The notes beneath the pieces are model-generated. The model did no database searches. It was not told the origin of the DNA and saw only the letters and a program-made list of their open reading frames with translations. From positions 124,001-188,000 of the forward strand of contig NZ_JADWMY010000006.1 in assembly GCF_015767275.1 (NCBI RefSeq): a stretch of 64,000 nucleotides of DNA. The letters are read 5' to 3'. Origin of the DNA: Herbaspirillum sp. AP02 (GTDB lineage Bacteria; Pseudomonadota; Gammaproteobacteria; Burkholderiales; Burkholderiaceae_D). Positions 45,128 through 54,851 of the stretch are shown here, in pieces. How positions within the stretch are numbered: position 1 is the first letter of the stretch; the number at the start of each line of letters is the position of its first letter. The translations under genes and the position numbers were made by a program.

Positions 45128-45332
45128 GGCGTATCCGACCCTCCTGGGTCGCACGTGGGAAGTGAGGCCGCATTGCCCATGTGTTCTGCCTTTTGCTTTC
45201 TTGTCCAGCCTGATCCCGCGTGCCATAGTGCAAGGCAGCGGCAATCGGGGTTGTCGTGGTCAAAAGAATAATGAAAGCATGCTAACTATTGGGGGAGTGC
45301 CTGTCAGGTGCTTCACTCGGGACGGATCTCAA

Positions 45333-46943
45333 ATGAACATCTTAGGCAATATGAATATCGGCAAGCGCCTCACGCTCGGCTTTGCCGTCATCCTGGCTTT
45401 TTCCGCCGTGGTGGCGGGGATGAGCCTGTGGCGACTGGAGCAGGTCTCCTCCGCGACCCGTGAAATGATGAGCGATCCTCTCAAGACCGAGCGGATCATG
45501 GGGGATTGGTACACCAACCTCTCATCCGGCATTCGCCGCACGCTGGCCATCGCCAAGAGCAGCGACCCGTCGCTGGGCCCCTATTTCGCCGCCGAGGCGG
45601 CCGAATCGACCCGCAGTTCCACCGAATACCAGAAGGCGGTAGAGAAGCTGCTGGTGACCCCTCGCGAAAAGGAGCTGTTCCAGAAGATCGGCGAGCAACG
45701 CAAGATCTACCTGTCCTCGCGCGACCAGATCGTCAAGCTCAAGGCCGAAGGCAAGGTGGATGAGGCCATGCAGTTGCTGGACAAGACCTTCGTGCCGACT
45801 GCTGCCGCGTACCAGCAATTGATGCGCGACATGGTCGATCTGCAGCGCAAGGACATCGATGAAACCGCCAAGGAAATCGACGACATCGCCGCCCAGAGCC
45901 GGGTGCTGATCCTGGTGCTGGAAGGCTTGATCCTGCTGCTGGGCATCGTGCTGGCGCGCTACCTGACGCTGGGCATCACCAAGCCGCTGCAGACGGCCGT
46001 GACCGTCTCGCGCAAGGTGGCCGAAGGCGACCTCTCGGCCCAGGTGCAGGTCAGTACGCGTGACGAAACCGGCCAGTTGCTGCAATCCCTGCGGGACATG
46101 AACGACAGCCTGCGTGGCATCGTCTCCAACGTGCGCACCGGCACCGACACCATCAGCACCGCCTCCTCCGAGATTGCGGCCGGTAACCTGGACCTGTCCT
46201 CGCGCACCGAGCAGCAGGCCAGCTCGCTGGAGGAAACCGCCTCGGCCATGGAAGAACTCATCTCCACCGTGCGCCAGAACGCCGACAACGCCCGCCAGGC
46301 CAGCCAGCTGGCGCATTCCGCCTCGGCCGTGGCCGAGCAGGGCGGGGGTGTGGTCAACCAGGTGGTCGACACCATGGGCGCCATCAATGCCTCTTCACGC
46401 AAGATCGTGGAAATCATCAGCGTGATCGATGGCATCGCCTTCCAGACCAATATCTTGGCCCTGAACGCCGCCGTGGAAGCGGCCCGTGCAGGGGAGCAGG
46501 GACGTGGTTTCGCGGTGGTGGCCTCGGAAGTGCGTTCGCTGGCCCAGCGCTCGGCTTCGGCCGCCAAGGAAATCAAGGAACTGATCAACGATTCGGTGGA
46601 AAAGGTCGACGACGGCAGCCGCCTGGTCGAACAGGCGGGCAACACCATGCAGGAAGTGGTCAGCAGCGTGCGCCGCGTGACCGATATCGTGGCCGAGATC
46701 AGCGCTGCCAGCGCCGAGCAGACCAACGGCATCGAACAGATCAACCTGGCCATCACCCAGATGGATCAGGTCACCCAGCAGAACGCCGCGCTGGTGGAAG
46801 AAGCGGCCGCAGCAGCGGCCTCGATGCAGAACCAGGCTGGTCAGTTGATGCAGATGGTCAGCGTGTTCCGGCTCAGCGAGGGCGAACCGGTGGTACGACG
46901 CGAGATCGACGTCACGCCGAGCGGGCCTACGCTGCCCGGCTGA
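45333..46943 (+). CDS. Methyl-accepting chemotaxis protein with 4HB periplasmic domain
   Basis: I chose the ATG at 45333; the upstream frame runs into the MocR tail. The 536-residue protein has a first membrane segment (LTLGFAVILAFSAVVAGMSL), a periplasmic four-helix-bundle domain (residues 35-190), and a second segment VLILVLEGLILLLGIVLARYL. A HAMP domain and the signalling tip [20 protein letters not shown] follow. Methylation helices contain SRTEQQASSLEETASAMEEL. It reports a periplasmic ligand to CheA. The last 17 bases overlap the end of the converging histidine-kinase gene. Confidence 0.92.
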   Translation: MNILGNMNIGKRLTLGFAVILAFSAVVAGMSLWRLEQVSSATREMMSDPLKTERIMGDWYTNLSSGIRRTLAIAKSSDPSLGPYFAAEAAESTRSSTEYQKAVEKLLVTPREKELFQKIGEQRKIYLSSRDQIVKLKAEGKVDEAMQLLDKTFVPTAAAYQQLMRDMVDLQRKDIDETAKEIDDIAAQSRVLILVLEGLILLLGIVLARYLTLGITKPLQTAVTVSRKVAEGDLSAQVQVSTRDETGQLLQSLRDMNDSLRGIVSNVRTGTDTISTASSEIAAGNLDLSSRTEQQASSLEETASAMEELISTVRQNADNARQASQLAHSASAVAEQGGGVVNQVVDTMGAINASSRKIVEIISVIDGIAFQTNILALNAAVEAARAGEQGRGFAVVASEVRSLAQRSASAAKEIKELINDSVEKVDDGSRLVEQAGNTMQEVVSSVRRVTDIVAEISAASAEQTNGIEQINLAITQMDQVTQQNAALVEEAAAAAASMQNQAGQLMQMVSVFRLSEGEPVVRREIDVTPSGPTLPG

Positions 46944-48348
46944 ACCGAACCTCGAAGACGGCCCCACGCGGGCCGTTGCCTGCCGTGATTTCCCAGCCAT
47001 GCGCCTGGGCGATCTCGGCGCAGATGGATAAACCCAGCCCCGCGCCCTGGTCGCGTCGATGCGGCCCGCGCCAGAAGCGCTCGAACAGGTGGGGCAGGGC
47101 GTCCTCCGCGATGCCCGCTCCCTCGTCGCGTACCGACAGCCGTCGGGCATTGGCCTGCAGCGTCACGGTTCCGCCCGGCGGGCTGTGATGCAGGGCATTT
47201 TCCAGCAGGTTCTTGCACAGCACCCCCAGCGCACCCGGATCGGCCAGGATCATGGGCGGTGGCGCACTGTCGGCCGGTTCGATCACCACCTTTACCGCCA
47301 TCTGCTGCGCCAGCCGTTCCAGCTGGCTGGCGGCCTGCCCCCAGGCGGCCTGCGGGGCGGTCTGCTGCATGCTGTAGTTGTGGCGCTCGCTGGCTTCGGC
47401 CAGGGTCAGCAGTTGCTGCACCTGGCGCGCCATGCGATCGATATCCTGCAGCAGTATCTCGCCGTCGGCGACGTCGCCCAGTTCGACCTGACCGCGCATG
47501 AGGGTCAGTGGCGTCTTCAGTTCATGGGCCGCGGTGGCCAGGAAATCGCGCTGCTGGCGGTAGCCCTGCTCCAGTCGATCCAGTGCCAGGTTCACCGAGT
47601 GGAACAGCGGCGTGATCTCGCGGGGTACGTCTTGTACCGACAGGCGCGCCGACAGATTGTCGATGTCAATGGTGGCCGCCGCATTGGCGGCCCGGCGCAA
47701 GGGCTGGAGCAGATGATGCAGGGTCACCGCCACGACGATGGAAAACAGCAGCGCGCAGACAATGGCGCCGATGATGATCATCCAGGTCAGGCGCTGCCCC
47801 TTGTCATCCTGGATGATGCGCAGCAGGCGCTCGCTGCGCATGACCTGGACGTAGTAGTTGCGGCCGCCATGTTCGAACTGCCGGGTGAGTACATGCAGGG
47901 TGCGACCATCGACACGCAGTTTCAGTCGCGCTGGCGCGGGTGTGAAGGGATTGCCCGGCTCGGCATAGGGCTGGGTGATGCCATCCGAGGCCAGCAGGAC
48001 ACGGCCCCGCTCATCCAGGATGCGATAGACGCTATCGGCCTTGAGGATTTCGTAGGCAGCGTCGTCCTTGTCGTTGATGGCGGTGCGGTAGGGGCGGTCG
48101 TTCTGGTCGAACTGCAGGCCCTTGATGACCTGGCCGGCATTGTTCTTCAACGACAGGTCGGTCAGCAGGTCCGGTCCCCAGCGCAGCATCAGCGTGATGG
48201 CGCCGATGATCACGGCACCGGTGACTGTCAGCACCAGTGCGGTCACCACCTGCAGGTGCCGGGCCAGGCTACGGTTGCAGCCAGCCCGGGCGGGGGTGTC
48301 CGTCATGTTGGTGGCGTTGGTAGCGGTGCTGGCCTCAGGCGTCTTCAT
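46927..48348 (-). CDS. Sensor histidine kinase of the mipA two-component system
   Basis: The 473-residue protein has a membrane segment at residues 33-57 and a periplasmic part with SVYRILDERGRVLLASDGI. After a second segment near 190 come a HAMP domain, the phosphoacceptor helix FLATAAHELKTPLTLMRGQ, and N/G boxes NLLENALHHSPPGG and GAGLGLSICAEIAQAHGW. It is the partner of the regulator encoded just upstream, with a 14-base overlap. The pair follows mipA on the same strand, so all three may form an operon responding to envelope stress. Confidence 0.9.
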   Translation of the reverse strand: MKTPEASTATNATNMTDTPARAGCNRSLARHLQVVTALVLTVTGAVIIGAITLMLRWGPDLLTDLSLKNNAGQVIKGLQFDQNDRPYRTAINDKDDAAYEILKADSVYRILDERGRVLLASDGITQPYAEPGNPFTPAPARLKLRVDGRTLHVLTRQFEHGGRNYYVQVMRSERLLRIIQDDKGQRLTWMIIIGAIVCALLFSIVVAVTLHHLLQPLRRAANAAATIDIDNLSARLSVQDVPREITPLFHSVNLALDRLEQGYRQQRDFLATAAHELKTPLTLMRGQVELGDVADGEILLQDIDRMARQVQQLLTLAEASERHNYSMQQTAPQAAWGQAASQLERLAQQMAVKVVIEPADSAPPPMILADPGALGVLCKNLLENALHHSPPGGTVTLQANARRLSVRDEGAGIAEDALPHLFERFWRGPHRRDQGAGLGLSICAEIAQAHGWEITAGNGPRGAVFEVRFSRAA

Positions 48349-49024
48349 GCTGCAGTTTCAGGGCATAGCCCAATCCACGTTGGTTGATGATCTGTAAGCC
48401 GGAATCGATGCCGGCCAGCTTGCGTCGCAGGCGATGCAAGGCCACGTCCAGTGCGTTGGGCGTGACCGGCTCGGCAATGCCCCAGGCGGCGGCCTCCAGC
48501 GCGGTACGACGTGCCGTGGCCCCGGCTGCCCGCACCAGGACCAGCATCAGCTGCAGCTCGGCCGAGGACAGGGAAATCGACTCCGCCCCGCACACCATCC
48601 GGCTTTCCGTCGGATCGATGCGCAGGTCGCCATGTTCCGGTGCCAGGCTTTGCTGCTGCGGTGCGCGTCGCATCAGCGCACGCACGCGGGCCACCAGTTC
48701 TTCCATCGAAAAGGGTTTGGGCAGGTAATCGTCCGCGCCCGCTTCCAGTCCGTCGATACGGTCATGCAGGGCATCGCGGGCGGTCAGCATGAGACAGGGC
48801 GTATCGATGCGGCGGGCGCGCAACTGGCGCACCAGTTGCAGGCCGTCGCCATCGGGCAGGTTGCGATCCAGCACCAGGGCCGGATAGCGGATCTGTGCCA
48901 GGCCGGTGGTGGCCTGGGACAGCGTGCCGTAGACATCGGTCTCGATGCCTGCCGTCGCCAGCGCCCGGCTGATCAGCGCGGCCATGCGTTCATGGTCTTC
49001 CAGCAGGGCGATGCGATTCATCAT
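48335..49024 (-). CDS. Response regulator of the mipA two-component system (OmpR family)
   Basis: The 229-residue protein starts MMNRIALLEDHERMAALISR, with the phospho-aspartate in ALVLDRNLPDGDGLQ, the lysine in YLPKPFSMEELVARV, and a C-terminal OmpR-type winged helix (ALDVALHRLRRKLAGI, ending GLGYAL). The AAWGI.. / ALDVALHRLRRK wording resembles the QseB/PmrA group. It overlaps the kinase by 14 bases and lies 17 bases after mipA. Both first and second ATG are possible starts. A direct repeat with 11-bp period before mipA is its likely target. Confidence 0.9.
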   Translation of the reverse strand: MMNRIALLEDHERMAALISRALATAGIETDVYGTLSQATTGLAQIRYPALVLDRNLPDGDGLQLVRQLRARRIDTPCLMLTARDALHDRIDGLEAGADDYLPKPFSMEELVARVRALMRRAPQQQSLAPEHGDLRIDPTESRMVCGAESISLSSAELQLMLVLVRAAGATARRTALEAAAWGIAEPVTPNALDVALHRLRRKLAGIDSGLQIINQRGLGYALKLQHEDA

Positions 49025-49040
49025 GAAGGAATGGGTTCCG

Positions 49041-49823
49041 TCAGAAGTGGTAGAGGTAACCGGCCCGGACTGCGGCGGCGCTGCTGCGATCGACCAGCGG
49101 GCTGTCGGTGATGCCGCTGCCGAAGCGGGTCACGCGCAGATCCAGGAACAGCGACTGCGAGGATGTCATCTGCCAGTCGGTACGCAGGCCACCGACCAGA
49201 TTGGCGGTCGAGCTGCCCTGGTAGAAGGCGCGACCGGCGCGGACCTCGTTGCTGCGTACGCCGAAGTAGTAGTCCACATAGTCGCTGCTCATCCAGTTCA
49301 CTCCCAGATAGGGGGCCAGTGTGAAGCGACCGCTCTTGAAACGGTGCTCCCCGCGCAGCTTGACGGTCTGTCCATGGCTGTTGCCGGAGGCATCGGCCAG
49401 CCATTCCAGGGACAGGTCGGCATACGGGTTGCGCCACAGGGCGGCGCCGCCCAGCCAGAAGCTGCCCTTGCGCTTTTCCATGCCGTTCAGGATAGGCGCA
49501 TCGCTGCTTTCATAGCCCTCATCGGTGTACTGTGCCCGCAGCGAGAACCCCACCGGGCCGACGGCACCCAGCTTCAGGTCGGCCGTGGTGCCGAACAGCC
49601 GGAACCGGGGGCCATTGTACATAAGCAGCGGCAGCGCCCGGGTGCGATTGCCGTAGCCGGCATAGGGACTGCGCTCCACGCCCACGCCGGCACCCAGCGC
49701 CCATTGGCTGGCGTTGTCGGAGGTGGGCTCGGCGGCGGCGGATTGCTGGCCGTGGGCCAGGAGGGGCAGCATCAGTAACGTAGCGCAGGCCAGGGGCAGG
49801 CGCGCAGAGAGGCGGTTCGACAT
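49041..49823 (-). CDS. MipA/OmpV-family outer-membrane protein
   Basis: The ATG at 49823 has TGGAG six bases upstream. The 260-residue protein has a signal peptide (LPLACATLLMLPLLAHGQ|Q), then WALGAGVGVERSPYAGYGNR and LPLLMYNGPRFRLFGTTADL, the pattern of MipA/OmpV proteins. It ends with RAGYLYHF, an aromatic terminus suited to BAM insertion. Members are beta-barrels that can scaffold peptidoglycan enzymes or admit small solutes. It leads a probable operon with a response regulator and sensor kinase. Confidence 0.88.
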   Translation of the reverse strand: MSNRLSARLPLACATLLMLPLLAHGQQSAAAEPTSDNASQWALGAGVGVERSPYAGYGNRTRALPLLMYNGPRFRLFGTTADLKLGAVGPVGFSLRAQYTDEGYESSDAPILNGMEKRKGSFWLGGAALWRNPYADLSLEWLADASGNSHGQTVKLRGEHRFKSGRFTLAPYLGVNWMSSDYVDYYFGVRSNEVRAGRAFYQGSSTANLVGGLRTDWQMTSSQSLFLDLRVTRFGSGITDSPLVDRSSAAAVRAGYLYHF

Positions 49824-49883
49824 GTGTACTCCAGGGGGAAGACGTAAAGGGGGATGTGACGCCGGCATCATCCCGTGACCTGT

Positions 49884-49900
49884 CTTACCGCATCCTTACC
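49884..49900 (-). promoter_or_regulatory. Direct-repeat box before mipA
   Basis: On the plus strand CTTACC-N5-CTTACC; on the minus strand GGTAAG repeated with the same 11-bp period. This is the spacing used by OmpR/PmrA-type regulators. It lies 61-77 bases before the mipA start and fits the position of a -35 region, so the neighbouring response regulator may activate mipA there. Confidence 0.55.
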
Positions 49901-49921
49901 TGCGGCACATGCCGACATCGA

Positions 49922-50830
49922 TCATCTGGCCTGCTTCCAGTAATCCGGCTGGGCATACGCGTGCCGCAGGAAATCCACAAATGCGCGGATACGCAAGGGC
50001 AGGTGACGCCGCTGCGCGAACACGGCGTAGATGGAGGGCGCCGGGGCGGCGAACCTGTCCAGCACGGTCACCAGCTCGCCGGCCTCGATGGCGGCGCCGA
50101 CTTCCCACATCGAACGCCAGGCCAATCCACGGCCGGCCAGCGCCCAGTTGTGCAGCACCTCGCCGTCATTGCAGACCATGTTGCCGCCGACCTTGTAGAT
50201 GCTGACCTTGCCCGATTGCTTCAGGGTCCAGCCGCGCTGGCTGCCTTCGCTGCTCATGGCCAGGCAATTGTGGCGTACCAGCTCATCCGGCGCCTGCGGC
50301 GTGCCGTGGCGGCGCAGGTAGGAGGGAGCCGCGACGATGACGCGATGGTTGTCCGCCAGCTTCACGCTCACCAGGTTGGAGTCGGTCAGGGTGGCGATGC
50401 GGATGGCGACGTCTATCCCTTCACCGATGACGTCGGCAATGCGATCGTTCAGGTTCAGCGTCAGCGTCACGTCGCGATGCTCGGCCAGGAAGGAGGGGAC
50501 CAGAGGCGCCACGTGCTGGCGTCCGAACCCGGCCGGGGCCGAGATCAGCAGTTGCCCGCTGGCGCGGGCGCTGCGTTCGGAGACGGCCGATTCGGCATCT
50601 TCCAGGTCGGCCAGGATGCGCTGGCAATCTTCTAGGAAGGCCGCGCCCTCATTGGTGAGCATGATCTTGCGGGTGGTCCTCTGCAACAGTTTCACGCCCA
50701 GGCGCTCTTCCAGTGCGTCCAGCCGCCGGCCTATCATGGCCGGGGCGATGCCTTCGGCGCGGGCCGCGGCTGACAGGCTGCCACGGGCGGCGACCTCGGC
50801 AAAGGTCGAAATCTGCTTGAACTGGTCCAT
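49922..50830 (-). CDS. LysR-type transcriptional regulator
   Basis: The 302-residue protein has a helix-turn-helix (ISTFAEVAARGSLSAAARAE, then APAMIGRRLDALEERLGVKL) and an effector domain from residue 90 of the CrgA-like branch (GQLLISAPAGFGRQHVAPLV, ...WTLKQSGK). It is divergent from aceB, with 270 bases between the starts. A relation to the glyoxylate shunt is possible but not shown. It is followed by mipA on the same strand, which has its own promoter. Confidence 0.87.
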   Translation of the reverse strand: MDQFKQISTFAEVAARGSLSAAARAEGIAPAMIGRRLDALEERLGVKLLQRTTRKIMLTNEGAAFLEDCQRILADLEDAESAVSERSARASGQLLISAPAGFGRQHVAPLVPSFLAEHRDVTLTLNLNDRIADVIGEGIDVAIRIATLTDSNLVSVKLADNHRVIVAAPSYLRRHGTPQAPDELVRHNCLAMSSEGSQRGWTLKQSGKVSIYKVGGNMVCNDGEVLHNWALAGRGLAWRSMWEVGAAIEAGELVTVLDRFAAPAPSIYAVFAQRRHLPLRIRAFVDFLRHAYAQPDYWKQAR

Positions 50831-51000
50831 GCGGGTCCCTGTGGAGAGGCTGGAATCAGGGGTAAAGCCGCGCCGGGAGTGGCGTGGGCGGAATCCCCAT
50901 CAGCTGCTGATTATCTGCTCACTTATGACTAAAACGCAAAGATAAAGTGATAAAAGCTTCCACTCATATGGATTTTGTTTAAATATACTGCGTACATAAA

Positions 51001-51040
51001 GTGCGTGATGCGACGCAAAAAGCGACAGCGCATCAGGCAC
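51001..51040. promoter_or_regulatory. Imperfect 12-bp inverted repeat before aceB
   Basis: GTGCGTGATGCG (51001-51012) and CGCATCAGGCAC (51029-51040) pair with one mismatch across 16 bases. It lies 60-100 bases before the aceB start and might be a regulator site or a leader hairpin. Confidence 0.45.
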
Positions 51041-51100
51041 AATCATGAAAACAAGATAAACAAGATCACCTAGTCCATTTTTCTTTTTGAGGAGTCCAGC

Positions 51101-52687
51101 ATGACGCAACTGAAGCTGCCTACCGGCATGGAAATCTCCGGCGAGATCAAGCCGGGTTACGAGAACGTTCTGACCTTTGACGCCCTGTCGCTGGTCGCCA
51201 AGCTCTCGCGCGCCTTCGAAGGCCGTCGCCAGGAACTGCTGGCCGCCCGCGCCGAGCGCGTCAAGCGCCTGGATGCCGGCGAGCGCCCCGACTTCCTGAA
51301 GGAAACCGAGTCGATCCGCACCGGCGACTGGAAGATCGCGCCCATCCCCGAGGCCCTGAAGTGCCGTCGCGTGGAAATTACCGGTCCGGTCGAGCGCAAG
51401 ATGGTCATCAACGCCTTCAACTCGGGCGCCGACAGCTACATGACCGACTTCGAGGATTCCAACTCGCCGGTCTGGGATAACCAGATCAGCGGCCAGATCA
51501 ACCTGTCCGACGCCATCCGTCGCACCATCTCGTTGGAATCCAACGGCAAGAGCTACAAGCTCAACGACAAGATCGCCACCCTGGTGGTGCGTCCGCGCGG
51601 CTGGCACCTGGATGAAAAGCACGTCACCCTGGACGGCAAGCGCATCTCCGGCGGCATCTTCGATTTCGCCCTGTTCCTGTTCCACAATGCCAAGGAACAG
51701 CTGGCCCGTGGCGCCGGTCCGTACTTCTACCTGCCCAAGATGGAGTCGCACCTGGAAGCGCGCCTATGGAACGACATCTTCGTGATGGCGCAGAACGAGA
51801 TCGGCCTGCCGCAAGGCACCATCAAGGCCACCGTCCTGATCGAGACCATCACCGCGGCCTTCGAGATGGAAGAAATCCTGTACGAACTGCGCGAGCACAG
51901 CGCTGGCCTGAATGCCGGTCGTTGGGACTACATCTTCTCCTGCATCAAGAAGTTCAAGAACGACAAGGACTTCTGCCTGGCCGATCGCGCCAAGGTCACC
52001 ATGACCGCACCCTTCATGCGTGCCTATGCGCTACTGCTGCTGAAGACCTGCCACAAGCGCGGCGCCCCGGCCATCGGCGGCATGAGCGCGCTGATCCCGA
52101 TCAAGAACGATCCGGAAAAGAACGCCATCGCCATGCAGGGCATCATCAACGACAAGCGTCGTGACGCCACCGATGGCTATGACGGCGGCTGGGTCGCGCA
52201 TCCGGGCCTGGTCGAGGCTTCGATGAAGGAATTCGTGGCCGTGCTGGGCGACAAGCCCAACCAGTTCGAGAAGCAGCGTCCGGACGTGGACGTGAAGGCG
52301 GCCGACCTGCTGAACTTCCAGCCGGAGACGCCGATCACCGAAGCAGGCCTGCGCTACAACATCAACGTCGGTATCCACTACCTGGGCGCCTGGCTGGCTG
52401 GCAACGGTTGCGTGCCCATCCATAACCTGATGGAAGATGCGGCGACCGCCGAGATCAGCCGTGCCCAGGTGTGGCAGTGGATTCGCAGCGCCAAGGGCAA
52501 TTTGGAAGATGGCCGCAAGGTCACGGCCGACATGGTGCGCGCCATGATCCCGGAAGAGCTGGCCAAGGTGAAGCAGGTGGCCGGCGACGGTCCTACCTAT
52601 GACCGTGCGGCCAAGATCTTCGAAGAGATGTCCACCTCCGAGACCTTTGCCGAATTCCTGACGCTGCCTCTGTACGAAGAAATCTGA
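51101..52687 (+). CDS. aceB: Malate synthase A
   Basis: The 528-residue protein has malate synthase A features: [55 protein letters not shown] with the conserved glutamate, [14 protein letters not shown] and the catalytic-aspartate region [19 protein letters not shown]. It condenses glyoxylate with acetyl-CoA to malate in the glyoxylate shunt. A GAGGAG site precedes the ATG. Isocitrate lyase is not in the window. A terminator follows. Confidence 0.96.
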   Translation: MTQLKLPTGMEISGEIKPGYENVLTFDALSLVAKLSRAFEGRRQELLAARAERVKRLDAGERPDFLKETESIRTGDWKIAPIPEALKCRRVEITGPVERKMVINAFNSGADSYMTDFEDSNSPVWDNQISGQINLSDAIRRTISLESNGKSYKLNDKIATLVVRPRGWHLDEKHVTLDGKRISGGIFDFALFLFHNAKEQLARGAGPYFYLPKMESHLEARLWNDIFVMAQNEIGLPQGTIKATVLIETITAAFEMEEILYELREHSAGLNAGRWDYIFSCIKKFKNDKDFCLADRAKVTMTAPFMRAYALLLLKTCHKRGAPAIGGMSALIPIKNDPEKNAIAMQGIINDKRRDATDGYDGGWVAHPGLVEASMKEFVAVLGDKPNQFEKQRPDVDVKAADLLNFQPETPITEAGLRYNINVGIHYLGAWLAGNGCVPIHNLMEDAATAEISRAQVWQWIRSAKGNLEDGRKVTADMVRAMIPEELAKVKQVAGDGPTYDRAAKIFEEMSTSETFAEFLTLPLYEEI

Positions 52688-52714
52688 TTCAGTTCCTCTT
52701 CAGCCGGAATGAAC

Positions 52715-52747
52715 ATCCCCGCCACTCGCAAGAGGGCGGGGATTTTT
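52715..52747 (+). terminator. Terminator after aceB
   Basis: ATCCCCGCC pairs with GGCGGGGAT over an 11-base loop, followed by five T residues. It lies about 30 bases past the aceB stop. Confidence 0.85.
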
Positions 52748-52825
52748 CATGGGCCGGGGTGTTGTCGAGGTGATGTGCCGCTCGTCCGTACGGCATATCC
52801 GGACAACTGCAAAAGTGACAGACGA

Positions 52826-52855
52826 AAAAAATCCCCGACGAGTCGGGGATTTTTT
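52826..52855. terminator. Bidirectional terminator between aceB and the cold-shock gene
   Basis: AAAAAATCCCCGA pairs over 13 bases with TCGGGGATTTTTT around a four-base loop, with T runs on both strands. It ends the leftward cold-shock gene and can act as a second stop for aceB. Confidence 0.9.
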
Positions 52856-52869
52856 CTAGCTTGAAAAGC

Positions 52870-53076
52870 TTAAGCAGCCGGAACGATGTTCGAAGCTTGC
52901 TTGCCCTTCGGGCCGGTGGTCACTTCGAAGGAAACGCGTTGGTTTTCCTTCAGCGACTTGAAGCCATTCGATTGAATAGCCGAGAAGTGAGCGAACAGAT
53001 CTTCGCCGCCTTCGTCCGGGGTGATGAAGCCAAAACCTTTTGCATCGTTGAACCACTTGACGGTACCAGTTGCCAT
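52870..53076 (-). CDS. Cold-shock domain protein (CspA family)
   Basis: The 68-residue protein is a single cold-shock domain: [20 protein letters not shown] with RNP1 and [11 protein letters not shown] with RNP2 binding residues. It binds single-stranded RNA and DNA and acts as an RNA chaperone. AGGAG precedes the ATG. The mRNA would have a leader of about 100 bases if the TATAAT at 53188-53193 is used, usual for cold-inducible csp genes. Several paralogues per genome are usual, so no letter is assigned. Confidence 0.95.
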   Translation of the reverse strand: MATGTVKWFNDAKGFGFITPDEGGEDLFAHFSAIQSNGFKSLKENQRVSFEVTTGPKGKQASNIVPAA

Positions 53077-53187
53077 TACGGACTCCTAAATTTAATTGAT
53101 TGGGGCTTGCGCCCGGCTCTTTATCGTTACTCGGGAGGAATGACAGCGAAGAACCGCACTACCAGCTCGAATCCTAACGACGCGACG

Positions 53188-53193
53188 ATTATA
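53188..53193 (-). promoter_or_regulatory. Candidate -10 box of the cold-shock gene
   Basis: The minus strand reads TATAAT, with TTGCAT 15 bases upstream as a possible -35. It lies 112 bases before the start codon. The remaining gap between the cold-shock gene and ispF (53077-53380, about 300 bases) is otherwise empty of genes. Confidence 0.5.
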
Positions 53194-53380
53194 CTCATTA
53201 AATTGAGAATGCAAGCCAATTTCGACTCGAAAGTTCAATTAAAAATTTTAATGGTTTTTTTCGGTGCTTTAGATTTCCGTGCATGTCGGCAAATGGTGCA
53301 AGAAACAGCCCTCAATCCCTTGTCTGGTGCGGCTTTCCGGTTGTCGGTCAGTGTCCTACGCTATCCTGTCGGGCAGTTTC

Positions 53381-53890
53381 CTACAGCGCTTTTTCGGCAT
53401 TCTGGCGGTAGATCAGCACAACCGCTTCGGTCGCAATCCCCTCTTCACGGCCCAAAAAACCCATTTTTTCATTGGTTTTTGCCTTGATGTTCACTTGCTG
53501 CCCAGAAATCCCCAGGTCAGCCGCAACATGCGCCGCCATGGCCGGAATATGCGGGGCCATCTTGGGTGCCTGGGCGATGATGGTGGCATCCACGTTGCCC
53601 ACGACATAGCCGGCCGCGGCCAGGCGTTTGGCAGCTTCGCGCAGCAGCACGCGTGAATCGGCGCCCTTGAATTGCGGGTCGGTATCGGGGAAATGGCGTC
53701 CGATGTCGCCCAGCGCGGCCGCGCCGAAGAGGGCATCGGTGATGGCGTGCAGCAGGGCATCGGCGTCCGAGTGACCCAGCAGGCCCTTCTTGTGCGGGAT
53801 GGTGACGCCGCCCAGGATCAGGGGACGGCCTTCGACCAGGGCGTGACAGTCATAACCCTGGCCGATGCGGAAGGGGAAGGCAGTGCTCAT
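53381..53890 (-). CDS. ispF: 2-C-methyl-D-erythritol 2,4-cyclodiphosphate synthase
   Basis: The 169-residue protein has the zinc motif [14 protein letters not shown] and [19 protein letters not shown] plus [19 protein letters not shown], all typical of IspF. It forms a cyclic diphosphate in the MEP isoprenoid pathway and works as a trimer. Its start overlaps the ispD stop as ATGA, so the two consecutive-pathway genes are translationally coupled. Confidence 0.97.
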   Translation of the reverse strand: MSTAFPFRIGQGYDCHALVEGRPLILGGVTIPHKKGLLGHSDADALLHAITDALFGAAALGDIGRHFPDTDPQFKGADSRVLLREAAKRLAAAGYVVGNVDATIIAQAPKMAPHIPAMAAHVAADLGISGQQVNIKAKTNEKMGFLGREEGIATEAVVLIYRQNAEKAL

Positions 53891-54621
53891 GCGTGCGGAC
53901 CTTTCAGGAAGAATTCGGCCAGCGCGGCGTCCTGCGCCAGCGTGACCTTGAGATTGCGGAGGCTGCCTTCGACCAGGCGCGGGCGCAGGCCCAGCATTTC
54001 GATGGCGCTGGCGTCATCGGTGATGGCGGCCAGGCGATCCTGCTGGCGCGCCTGTTCCAGGGCGCGCAGCAGCAGGGCGTAGCGGAACATCTGCGGCGTC
54101 TGCGCCGCCCACAGGCCGGCACGCGGTACGGTGTCCTGCGAACGGGACTGGTCATCGCCGCGTTTGAGGGTATCCACCACCGGCAGTGCCAGCAGGCCCC
54201 CGACCTCATCAGCCGCCAGCGCATCGAGCAGGCGGTCGATCAGTACCGCATCCAGACCGGGGCGGGCAGCGTCGTGGACCAGCACCCAGTCGCCATCGGC
54301 GGCCTGGTCGCGGAGGGCCTGCAGTCCGTTGAAGACACTGTCCTGCCGCGTCGCTCCGCCCACCCGCAGTACCGTGGCGTGGGCCGCCAGGGCAGGGGGC
54401 AGCAGGGCATCGATCCAGCCATCCTCGGGGCTGACCACCACGAAACTGTGGTCGATGCGCGGATGCGCGGCAAAGGTCTCCAATGCATGCAGCAGCATGG
54501 GTTTGCCGGCCAGCGTCATGTATTGCTTGGGAATTTGCGCGCCCATGCGGGCGCCCACGCCGGCGGCCGGGATCAGCGCGTAATGTCGGGGGGGGATGCT
54601 TGAGGACAACGGAAGCTTCAT
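53887..54621 (-). CDS. ispD: 2-C-methyl-D-erythritol 4-phosphate cytidylyltransferase
   Basis: I prefer the ATG at 54621, which gives 244 residues starting shortly before the nucleotide-binding [19 protein letters not shown]; the upstream ATG at 54678 adds 19 residues unlike the family. [20 protein letters not shown] and [16 protein letters not shown] complete the active site. It joins CTP to methylerythritol phosphate in the MEP pathway. It is followed by ispF. No strong ribosome site is visible at either start. Confidence 0.95.
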   Translation of the reverse strand: MKLPLSSSIPPRHYALIPAAGVGARMGAQIPKQYMTLAGKPMLLHALETFAAHPRIDHSFVVVSPEDGWIDALLPPALAAHATVLRVGGATRQDSVFNGLQALRDQAADGDWVLVHDAARPGLDAVLIDRLLDALAADEVGGLLALPVVDTLKRGDDQSRSQDTVPRAGLWAAQTPQMFRYALLLRALEQARQQDRLAAITDDASAIEMLGLRPRLVEGSLRNLKVTLAQDAALAEFFLKGPHA

Positions 54622-54770
54622 GCGGGCCAGACCGGCCCCGCTCGCGACCCGCCTGGCGGCGGCCCGGGATGGGGCCATCGTTTATAATGAGAGGCTGAAT
54701 TCTAATGCCAATCCCTTGCAAGTGGCCGGCATTTTGCGGCGGTCGCATGTTGATGCGCCGATCCAATAAA

Positions 54771-54840
54771 CCGAATCAAGCCAAATCAACCCGAATTAGC
54801 CTGAATCAGGCCGAATCAAGTCGAGTTAAGCCGATCCTCC
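54771..54840. repeat. Degenerate 10-bp tandem repeats upstream of mfd
   Basis: Six units of ten bases with consensus CCGAATCAAG run from 54771 to 54830, and a seventh partial unit reaches 54840. They end 12 bases before the mfd start. The period equals about one helical turn. They could vary in copy number between strains, or bend the DNA near the mfd promoter. Confidence 0.75.
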
Positions 54841-54851
54841 TCCGATCCTGA

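Noticed and set aside
54683-54688. TATAAT on the plus strand as an mfd promoter
   Set aside because: No -35 hexamer lies at a suitable distance (the region is GGC-rich), so it is not listed as a promoter.
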